Source: an uncultured Lachnospiraceae bacterium (lineage in GTDB: Bacteria; Bacillota; Clostridia; Lachnospirales; Lachnospiraceae). Taken from it: a stretch of DNA of 6,184 nt. The DNA is taken from NCBI GenBank assembly GCA_945834545.1, contig CAMAHO010000132.1, forward strand, positions 1-6,184. The letters run 5' to 3'. Of this stretch, positions 1-5,017 are shown piece after piece (position 1 is the stretch's first letter; each line of letters opens with the position of its first letter). The notes beneath the pieces are model-generated. The model made no database searches and had not been told where the DNA came from. It saw only the letters and a list, made by a program, of their open reading frames with translations. The position numbers were made by a program, and so were the translations under genes.

Positions 1-390
1 AATCACAGGCTCTCTGTAGCGATTTACCTCCGGACCCACATCACAAAACATTTCTTCACACAAAACAGTCCCCTTTCCAAGATGACACTGAGCTTTTCCG
101 GAAGGTAAGCTCTCTCCTGCCATAATTGCCTTATCAGGAACTAAGCTTTCCGGATAGGAAACAGCTTCCACCAGGCTTGTTATTTCGTCCTCCTTTACAA
201 TCCGATTACTCTCAACCTCTTCCTTAAATACCCACACGGGTACCTGCTTCTCCCCCGCCAACATCTCTTTTTCAATCTTAAGCATAACCGCATATACAGC
301 AGCTGCTGCCACAAATGCAAAAAACGCTACTGCAATTCCAAGCTTTAATGCGATCTCCTTCTTAGAACTTTTCCTTTTCTCCCGTTTCAT
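1..390 (-). CDS. cpaB: CpaB/RcpC-like SAF-domain pilus assembly protein (N-terminal part, cut by window edge)
   Basis: The reading frame opens with ATG at 390-388 and stays open for 130 codons to the window edge, so the C-terminus is missing. The N-terminus is strongly basic (MKREKRKSSKKE), followed by one membrane helix at about residues 17-36. After it, residues 50-115 look like an SAF fold: VPVWVFKEEVESNRIVKEDEI, then LVPDKAI, then GKGTVLCEEMF. In Tad systems CpaB/RcpC carries this anchor-plus-SAF arrangement and acts outside the cytoplasmic membrane, possibly binding the cell wall in Gram-positives. The start directly follows the stop of the upstream pseudopilin gene (TAA then ATG), with AAGGAG inside the end of that gene as ribosome-binding site, so translation is probably coupled. 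The region after the SAF motif has several Cys (residues 102, 111, 116). An SAF protein of another pathway is a less likely alternative given the operon. Confidence 0.75.
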   Translation of the reverse strand, partial: MKREKRKSSKKEIALKLGIAVAFFAFVAAAAVYAVMLKIEKEMLAGEKQVPVWVFKEEVESNRIVKEDEITSLVEAVSYPESLVPDKAIMAGESLPSGKAQCHLGKGTVLCEEMFCDVGPEVNRYREPVI

Positions 391-969
391 TTAGCTCCTT
401 TCTGCCACCACATCTACAAGCTTTCCCTTTCTGGCTTGATACATCTCCCCAAAATAGCCTCTAATCTGATAGGACACCTCACTGTAAATCCCTGTTTTTT
501 CCACCAGCTGGCCATTCGGTGCAAAGGTATGTCCTAAATAGCCTGCCCTTCTCTCCACTCCATAAGGGGAAAAGCGTGCTATTTCAATCTGCCCTCCCTT
601 GACGTTATAGAGAATGAACTCTTCTACCCTTATCTCATTCCAAATGAAGACATCACCCTTGCTTCTCATTTGATCATCCAGATTCAGATTCGTTTTGAGT
701 GCACTGAGAAAAGCGTTGTAAGCCTCATCCGGTGCCTGTAAAACAACTTCATGAGAATACCCGTATTCTTTTATGTCAATAATTGCGCCAGCCAGATTGG
801 AACAAGCCAGAGCATCCTCTAAATACGCTGCTGACAAGACCATTCTGCGCAGCATAAACTGTGACATCAATAGGACTGTTAAAAACAGGCAAAGCATCAT
901 CCCCATGCTGATTCCTATTGCCATTCCCCGGTCAGTTTTTTGCTGTAGAAGTTTTGGTTTCGTAAACAT
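391..969 (-). CDS. TadE-like pseudopilin, 192 aa
   Basis: This 192-residue protein has a short basic leader ending in KTDRG (residues 11-15), a single hydrophobic helix at about 16-41 rich in Met and Leu, and then an extracytoplasmic domain of about 150 residues with no motif I recognise. That architecture, and its place between a smaller TadE-like gene and cpaB in a tad operon, point to a minor pilin or pseudopilin of the TadE/TadF type. The Gly at 15 before the hydrophobic stretch fits a prepilin-peptidase site, but the usual Glu at +5 is Ile. The ATG at 969 is preceded by GGAGGG with an 8-nt gap. The start lies inside the upstream gene (38-nt overlap), so the two are probably translationally coupled. 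The mature domain has one Cys (residue 56), so no intramolecular disulfide is expected. Family assignment rests on architecture and context more than on sequence signature. Confidence 0.6.
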   Translation of the reverse strand: MFTKPKLLQQKTDRGMAIGISMGMMLCLFLTVLLMSQFMLRRMVLSAAYLEDALACSNLAGAIIDIKEYGYSHEVVLQAPDEAYNAFLSALKTNLNLDDQMRSKGDVFIWNEIRVEEFILYNVKGGQIEIARFSPYGVERRAGYLGHTFAPNGQLVEKTGIYSEVSYQIRGYFGEMYQARKGKLVDVVAERS

Positions 970-1312
970 CCATTTTACCCTCCAGCTTTCCCTTAATCAT
1001 AAGCGTGATTACTTCACCATAGGAAACCGGTTCTGTCGTTGTTCCCTCCAAAGAAAGCTCTGTAATCCCCAAATCTGCCAGTTCTCTTCTTAGCTCCTTC
1101 TCCTTTTGGTTCTCCAAATATCCCACCGTTTCCATGCGAAGCATATACTTTCTTGCGGTTTGTCCCAGGTAGACCTTTTTTTGAAGGAACGCCATATGCG
1201 TAAAGCAACTCATCATCAAGGTTAGCATGGCAATCATACACAACCCGGCGCCTAATAGATCTCCTATATTACCATGTTCCTTTTTCCCTACGTCAACCAT
1301 AATCCTATCCAC
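932..1312 (-). CDS. small TadE/DUF4320-like pseudopilin, 126 aa
   Basis: The predicted start is GTG at 1312, with AGGA five bases upstream. ATG at 1300 (residue 5) is an alternative with a poorer ribosome-binding site. The protein has a short N-terminal leader containing KKEHG (residues 10-14), a membrane helix at about 18-42 and a mixed charged domain of about 80 residues. The domain includes LGQTARKYMLRMETVGYLE after the helix, where a regular pattern of hydrophobics suggests a continued amphipathic helix. This resembles TadE-type minor pilins and, in general shape, the DUF4320 proteins of Clostridia; I cannot separate the two by eye. It overlaps the preceding pilin gene by 25 nt and the following pseudopilin gene by 38 nt, both in different frames, which marks it as a coupled operon member. 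Its role is inferred to be a minor pilin or assembly factor at the outer face of the membrane. Confidence 0.6.
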   Translation of the reverse strand: MDRIMVDVGKKEHGNIGDLLGAGLCMIAMLTLMMSCFTHMAFLQKKVYLGQTARKYMLRMETVGYLENQKEKELRRELADLGITELSLEGTTTEPVSYGEVITLMIKGKLEGKMDVYETKTSTAKN

Positions 1313-1500
1313 CCCGTTCCTGTCAGAATGGTCTTTGCCTTTTCCGTCAAGCTAGTTACAAGCGTTTTGATAAATTCAGACAAGCTGTCCTTCATTACCA
1401 CACATAAGAGTAGGGCAATAATACACAGACCTACTGTCACTAAAATACCATCTATGCCCTCATCCTTCTTAAGTATCCAATTTCTCATTCGTTTCTTCAT
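1288..1500 (-). CDS. Flp1-like type IVb pilin, 70 aa
   Basis: This 70-residue protein has a basic leader MKKRMRNWILKKDEG, a hydrophobic helix at about 16-37, and a short amphipathic tail (KDSLSEFIKTL and onward) ending in GWIGLWLT. Size, leader-Gly-helix layout and position directly after tadC fit the Flp1-like pilins of Firmicutes, which are the likely building block of the fibre. The predicted prepilin-peptidase cut is after Gly15. The canonical Glu at +5 of Flp pilins is replaced by Leu; Asp at +2 is the only acidic residue nearby. The ATG at 1500 has GAGAGG five bases upstream. The 47-nt gap after tadC is the largest in the operon and shows no hairpin. A structural pilin is usually expressed more than its ATPase, yet I see no separate promoter here, so a non-fibre role remains possible. 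Confidence 0.65.
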   Translation of the reverse strand: MKKRMRNWILKKDEGIDGILVTVGLCIIALLLCVVMKDSLSEFIKTLVTSLTEKAKTILTGTGWIGLWLT

Positions 1501-1547
1501 GCTTACCTCTCTTTTACTTTTCTATTCCTTTTGTACAATGAAACTTC

Positions 1548-2369
1548 CTAAAATAACCAGGATGCCTGAAACATCCCTGTGATACAACTGTACAAAACCA
1601 CAACCAACATTGCTAAAAAAATCCCTAGCTGATAGAATGTGATAGCTCTGTCCAGGGCCTGCTTTTTCCCCATACGCATGAGCCCCTCCATATCCTTAAT
1701 CTGTTCCTCCATCTCCCGAATCAGTTCCACTGCCTGCCCGGTTTGATTGGCCTGCAACAGAATCACACAGAGTATTGTGATTTGCTCATTTTCAAACTGT
1801 TTTCCAAAATGATCTATGGCTTGATAGAAATCACCCTCTATCACCAACTCCCCCGCTAATCCCAGCAAAGCCTGTCTCAGGCGTTTATGCTGCACGATGT
1901 TATAGGTCTCCGCCATGGCATCTGTCACATGTACGCCGGCTTTCACCTGTATTTCAAGGCTATGATACAGAAGCTTCATCTCAGACAGCATCTTCTTATT
2001 GTCACTTCGATTGAGCATCCAAATCAAAAGCGTTGGCAGCTCCCACATTCCAACGGACAACAAAACTGCAGTTGGCACATCCAATACTTTACCAATATAA
2101 AAGCCACTTAAGGCTAATACCCCTTTGATTCCCAGATAGGAATACGGATTCAGCCAGGTTCCAAAATGAAACTTGGCTCCCTTTCTGACAAGCCACTCCT
2201 CCGACCTGCAATAAAGGGCTTTGCGCTTTCCATTGCGATATAACGCACTCAACAGGTCCAAGCTGTCCTCCAACGGTTCTTTCTTTTGAACATATCCCAA
2301 GGCTCTCACCAGCAAAACCAAAAGGAAGGTACAGACTGTGCAGCCATAAACCCCTACTCTGATATTCAT
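1548..2369 (-). CDS. tadC: TadC-like inner-membrane platform protein (T2SS F family)
   Basis: A 273-residue protein from ATG at 2369. A GTG at 2384 is in frame, but it overlaps the excellent ribosome-binding site AGGAGGTGA itself, so the ATG is preferred even though its spacing (11 nt from the end of that match) is long. There is an N-terminal membrane helix at about residues 3-25, a pair of hydrophobic segments near 80-95 and 100-119, and a C-terminal one near 242-265. A cytoplasmic helical region lies between them (LLYHSLEIQVKAGVHVTDAM), matching the typical T2SSF segment of an amphipathic helix followed by a G.xV.DAM-like turn. In Tad systems TadB and TadC form the platform that couples the TadA motor to pilin extraction from the membrane. 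It follows tadB by 27 nt. TadC rather than TadB is chosen from gene order and the size of the N-terminal region; the two families are paralogous. Confidence 0.85.
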   Translation of the reverse strand: MNIRVGVYGCTVCTFLLVLLVRALGYVQKKEPLEDSLDLLSALYRNGKRKALYCRSEEWLVRKGAKFHFGTWLNPYSYLGIKGVLALSGFYIGKVLDVPTAVLLSVGMWELPTLLIWMLNRSDNKKMLSEMKLLYHSLEIQVKAGVHVTDAMAETYNIVQHKRLRQALLGLAGELVIEGDFYQAIDHFGKQFENEQITILCVILLQANQTGQAVELIREMEEQIKDMEGLMRMGKKQALDRAITFYQLGIFLAMLVVVLYSCITGMFQASWLF

Positions 2370-2396
2370 TTTCTTATGTTTCACCTCCTACCATAT

Positions 2397-3323
2397 TTAT
2401 TTCTCCAGCATGCCTACCTGCAGAAAAAAAGCAAGGATAATGCCTGCTATGAATACCAGTGTTCCCCTTCCAATCCAGGTAAAAAACAGGATTTCCCAGA
2501 CAGACCGTTCAATGAGACCATTTACGACAAAAAAGGACAGGAAACACATTCCCAGTAAGAGACTGAAATTCACCATTCCCTCCATAGCCATGCTCTTTTG
2601 TTCCCGAAGTGCCTTCTCGTAGTCTCGCAGAGAACGCTTGCAGGTATTTACAAGAGATTTGAAATCTGCCAGGTAACGTATTCCTATTTCCAGATTTCGA
2701 ATAATCTCCCGAAACTGTGTATGCTCTACCCTGTCCGCCATAGCAATCAACGCCATATTGACATCTCCTGTCATCTTCGCTTCCACAACGCAATCCTCCA
2801 AAGCCGCTTTTACAGGGGCCTTCATATAGGGTGCGATTTGTTCAAATATCCAGGTGATTTCCCCTGCCGTCACGCTGTAATTTCCCAAGAAATCAAGAAA
2901 ACTCATAAGACTTTGTCCGGTCTGTTTCCACTCCCTCTTTCTCAGGAAAAAGAGAACGCCAAAGGTTGCCACTCCAAATACGCTGCACCCTAGTAAAGCT
3001 GCCACAAATCCAAAGGGCATCAACAGAAGTAATAGTAGGGCAGTTGCCACTATGCCTCCCAGCACAAGATGCATCCCGGAGAGAAATGGGAATCTTCTTT
3101 TTAACCCGGTGTAATACACACATTTTTCCACCTGAAACCAAAAGGGATTCTTGTCCTGGCTTTGCAAAAGTGCTCTACGCATCATAAGAATTGTTTCCCG
3201 ATTGGATTTTTTGAGTGTATTTTTTGTCTTGCGATAGAACTGCTCCAGCCTATTTCCTAAACAGAAGTATGTGAATAGACAAGCAAAGCCCAGATACAGA
3301 CAAAAACAGATTGCATACCTCAT
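2397..3323 (-). CDS. tadB: TadB-like inner-membrane platform protein (T2SS F family)
   Basis: A 308-residue membrane protein. Hydrophobic segments are at residues 3-23, two closely spaced ones at about 84-127, and two C-terminal ones at about 250-271 and 277-304. A soluble helical region at about 128-248 corresponds to the T2SSF domain, with the pattern SFLDFLGNYSVTAGEITWIFEQIAPYM and later MADRVEHTQFREIIRNLEIG. It is expected to form the inner-membrane platform with TadC and to contact the TadA ATPase. The ATG at 3323 overlaps the tadA stop as ATGA, and AGGAGG lies eight bases upstream within the end of tadA, so translation is coupled. Length and topology are normal for the family; I see no frameshift or missing part. 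Confidence 0.9.
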   Translation of the reverse strand: MRYAICFCLYLGFACLFTYFCLGNRLEQFYRKTKNTLKKSNRETILMMRRALLQSQDKNPFWFQVEKCVYYTGLKRRFPFLSGMHLVLGGIVATALLLLLLMPFGFVAALLGCSVFGVATFGVLFFLRKREWKQTGQSLMSFLDFLGNYSVTAGEITWIFEQIAPYMKAPVKAALEDCVVEAKMTGDVNMALIAMADRVEHTQFREIIRNLEIGIRYLADFKSLVNTCKRSLRDYEKALREQKSMAMEGMVNFSLLLGMCFLSFFVVNGLIERSVWEILFFTWIGRGTLVFIAGIILAFFLQVGMLEK

Positions 3324-4459
3324 CCAAAAAGCCTCCTATACTCTAATCTTTTGGTCTCATAGTTATACCCTTCACAGGCATAGATTTCCTTTACCCTATA
3401 ATGCTCCATAAACACAAAGGTCTTAAAACAATCCATCATACTCATCAGCTCCTCCCTTTGATAGCGACTTTCATACATACAATAATCCACCAGTTTATTT
3501 GCCGCCTTGTCGGCTGAAGGAGCATGTATGGTTGCCGCACAGATTTGTCCGGTATATGCCGCATTCAAGAAATACATTGCCTCCTCTCCCTTGATTTCGC
3601 CAATGATAAAGCAATCCACATCCATTGTGAGTCCTGCTATACTGATATCCTTTAGCTCATAGCTTGCCATACTCTCCCCCGTCTTTGGCAAAGAATGTAA
3701 GAACATCATATCCGGATGGCCCACCGTGGTAAGCTCATCTGCCTGCTGAATCACCAAAACCGCCATATTGTTTGGCAAGGTTTCTTTTAAAGCATTCAGA
3801 ATTGTGGTTTTACCGGAGGAATTTCCTCCGCAAATCAGAGTCGAGCCCTCCCGAAATCTCATAATTAACAGCTGTGCCGTTTCCTTATCCAACATGCCTT
3901 TTTCGATAAGCTGTGCTATATTAGGGAAGGTTTTGGGAACTTTTCGTATGCACAGATAGGGCTCTTGCCCGGAATTGACCAAAGGCATGGAAATCGTAAA
4001 CCTTAGAATGAAGCGTGGATGACTATCCCCGTCGGTAAATCTTTGAATGGCGTTTAGATTCGAAATATTCACTTGATTCTTGGTAGCCACATATTGTACG
4101 AACTGCTGGTATTCCTTTGAAGAGGTAAATGCGATATCCGATTCCATACGCTTTCCCAGCTTTTTAATCCGTATTGTGTCATAACTGACCACACGAATAT
4201 CTGTCACTTCCTCATCGTCAATCAAGGGAGATAAAATGGAATAGCCAAAGACATATTGTTCAAATAAATCCAGCAGGTCACGTGTGACCGCAGGAGATAC
4301 TTCATAATAGTAAGCTATGTGCTCCCTGGCCACCTCCAAAAACTCCTGTTTGCTCATCTGGCCCTTTTTCACTTTAAGCAGCTGGGTTTGCTTTTGCGTC
4401 ATGAAATCCTCCACCAGCTCCGGTAAAAGCTCCGTCCCTATTTTCTTTTCATCCTTCAA
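3320..4459 (-). CDS. tadA: TadA/CpaF secretion ATPase, TTG start
   Basis: A 379-residue cytoplasmic motor ATPase of the GspE/VirB11/CpaF group that hydrolyses ATP to drive Tad pilus assembly. Numbered from the TTG start: the N-terminal domain has DEEVTDIRVVSYDTIRIKKLGK at 82-103, the CpaF counterpart of the usual 'VTEI.VNG' segment. Walker A GGNSSGKT is at 211-218 (Lys217). The Asp-box region is VLVIQQADEL at 234-243. Walker B is FIIGEIKGEEA at 284-294 (Glu288). The His box is ATIHA at 309-313 (His312). The frame extends upstream to an ATG at 4516, but no ribosome-binding site precedes that ATG, whereas AAAGGAGG sits six bases before the TTG at 4459. The Asp box is unusual: the common 'IED' is 'IQQ', although the following E-L pair is kept. 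It is the first gene of the operon and overlaps tadB by 4 nt. Confidence 0.93.
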   Translation of the reverse strand: MKDEKKIGTELLPELVEDFMTQKQTQLLKVKKGQMSKQEFLEVAREHIAYYYEVSPAVTRDLLDLFEQYVFGYSILSPLIDDEEVTDIRVVSYDTIRIKKLGKRMESDIAFTSSKEYQQFVQYVATKNQVNISNLNAIQRFTDGDSHPRFILRFTISMPLVNSGQEPYLCIRKVPKTFPNIAQLIEKGMLDKETAQLLIMRFREGSTLICGGNSSGKTTILNALKETLPNNMAVLVIQQADELTTVGHPDMMFLHSLPKTGESMASYELKDISIAGLTMDVDCFIIGEIKGEEAMYFLNAAYTGQICAATIHAPSADKAANKLVDYCMYESRYQREELMSMMDCFKTFVFMEHYRVKEIYACEGYNYETKRLEYRRLFG

Positions 4460-4465
4460 ACAAGT

Positions 4466-4473
4466 CCTCCTTT
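4466..4473 (-). promoter_or_regulatory. ribosome-binding site that fixes the tadA TTG start
   Basis: On the minus strand AAAGGAGG occupies 4473-4466, followed by a six-base spacer and TTG at 4459-4457. Its strength and spacing are near ideal. The in-frame ATG codons at 4516 and 4492 have no comparable site, so this motif decides the start. Confidence 0.85.
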
Positions 4474-4498
4474 CCTTGCATAGTGTATTCATCTGTTT

Positions 4499-4527
4499 CA
4501 ATTCATTGAATTGCATCCGATTCGGAT
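4499..4527. repeat. two adjoining perfect palindromes in the tad leader
   Basis: CAATTCA-T-TGAATTG (4499-4513) has 7-bp arms. One base later, ATCCGA-T-TCGGAT (4515-4527) has 6-bp arms. Both are perfect, both have a single central T, and their centres are 15 bp apart. They lie upstream of the tadA ribosome-binding site. As DNA they could be operators; as RNA each could fold into a short stem with an AAU triloop. The two arms differ in sequence, so they need not bind the same factor. Function is inferred. Confidence 0.45.
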
Positions 4528-4566
4528 AAAAGACTTCAGATTTATGATGCTCTCTAGAGTAAAATC

Positions 4567-4595
4567 AGACTACCACCTGACAGAACAATGGTCAA
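4567..4595 (-). promoter_or_regulatory. possible tad operon promoter
   Basis: On the minus strand TTGACC (4595-4590) is a 5/6 match to the -35 consensus. A 17-bp spacer follows, ending in TGG (an extended -10 element), then TAGTCT (4572-4567), a poor -10. Transcription would start near 4560, giving a leader of about 100 nt that contains both palindromes. The weak -10 suggests either an activator-dependent promoter or a false positive. Confidence 0.35.
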
Positions 4596-4712
4596 TATGT
4601 AAAAAACAAATCTCTGTTTTGCACGAAAACATTTCTTGTGAGTTTTGGATAAAAGAAGCCCATTTATTTTAGTTAATCTGTCTTTTTTATTCCATATCCC
4701 CTCTTTCTTCTC

Positions 4713-4741
4713 TTGTCTGCCAATGTATCCTGTGCTATACT
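4713..4741 (+). promoter_or_regulatory. extended -10 sigma-A promoter of the 36-aa peptide gene
   Basis: TTGTCT (4713-4718) is followed after exactly 17 bp by TATACT (4736-4741). The -10 is preceded by TGTGC, the TRTGN extended element of Gram-positive promoters. Start of transcription is expected near 4748, about 31 bases before the ATG at 4779. Confidence 0.75.
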
Positions 4742-4778
4742 ATATACACTTTCGAATACAAGAAAGAGAGGAATGCCT

Positions 4779-4889
4779 ATGTTTTTGTTGTTAGTTGGAG
4801 GTTTATTAGTCATTATAATTGCGGTCATCATCGCCGTTGTCTCAGCTGTCGTATCTGCAGTTGCAGCTGAAGGGGATATTGAGGAGTAA
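4779..4889 (+). CDS. 36-aa hydrophobic membrane peptide of unknown function
   Basis: The product is a single hydrophobic helix (residues 2-30: Leu, Val, Ile, Ala, two Gly, two Ser) followed by an acidic tail, EGDIEE. It has no Lys, Arg, His, Trp, Tyr or Cys. Ala recurs at 15, 19, 23 and 27, and Ser/Ala at 22, 26 and 30, giving small residues every four positions along one helix face, as in tightly packed transmembrane helices. The ATG at 4779 has GAGAGG seven bases upstream. A second ATG at 4773 abuts that site and is unlikely to be used. A strong promoter 38 bases upstream and a perfect terminator 35 bases downstream make a complete monocistronic unit of about 214 nt. It faces away from the tad operon. 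I do not recognise the family. Possible roles are a regulatory microprotein in the membrane or a self-assembling peptide; lack of basic residues argues against typical type I toxins and cationic bacteriocins. Confidence 0.7.
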   Translation: MFLLLVGGLLVIIIAVIIAVVSAVVSAVAAEGDIEE

Positions 4890-4923
4890 TCCCACCGTTT
4901 TATAAATGAAATAATTATGAAGT

Positions 4924-4961
4924 AAAAAATCGCTATGAGTTCCTGCTCATAGCGATTTTTT
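4924..4961. terminator. bidirectional intrinsic terminator between convergent genes
   Basis: A perfect 16-bp inverted repeat (4924-4939 and 4946-4961) encloses the 6-nt loop TTCCTG. The core TCGCTATGAG is flanked by six A on the left and six T on the right, so it gives a stem followed by a U-tract on either strand. It ends the plus-strand microgene, whose stop is 34 bases upstream, and the minus-strand arabinofuranosidase gene, whose stop is 56 bases away. It also keeps arabinofuranosidase transcription out of the tad operon. Confidence 0.92.
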
Positions 4962-5017
4962 GACGCCTCAGCATAAATCTACAAAGCCGTGGTGGCACAC
5001 AATTTCAATATAGGCGT

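Larger units (their letters stand above)
4460..4772. other. divergent intergenic region between the tad operon and the 36-aa peptide gene
   Basis: This stretch holds the leader of the tad operon and the promoter region of the plus-strand microgene. Recognisable elements are two adjoining palindromes (4499-4527), a tentative tad promoter (4567-4595) and a strong plus-strand promoter (4713-4741). Between about 4600 and 4710 the DNA is A+T-rich with pyrimidine runs on the plus strand, and I see no further gene or structured RNA there. Confidence 0.6.

Noticed and set aside
1548..2384. GTG 2384 as the tadC start
   Set aside because: The GTG is part of the AGGAGGTGA ribosome-binding site itself. 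The ATG at 2369 is preferred, although its spacing is long and the choice is not certain.
2598..2993. 131-codon plus-strand frame opposite tadB
   Set aside because: Antisense to a well-supported membrane protein gene; the translation has no domain or plausible composition, and the same applies to the other plus-strand frames over the tad genes.
4552..4559. CTCTAGAG palindrome near the presumed tad transcription start
   Set aside because: An 8-bp palindrome is expected several times by chance in 6 kb, and nothing else about it stands out.
4773..4889. 38-aa version of the membrane peptide starting at ATG 4773
   Set aside because: That ATG directly abuts the GAGAGGA ribosome-binding site, leaving almost no spacer; ATG 4779 has a normal 7-nt spacer.
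4713..4961. Type I toxin-antitoxin module around the membrane peptide
   Set aside because: The peptide lacks the basic residues usual in such toxins, and I found no convincing antisense RNA promoter overlapping it.
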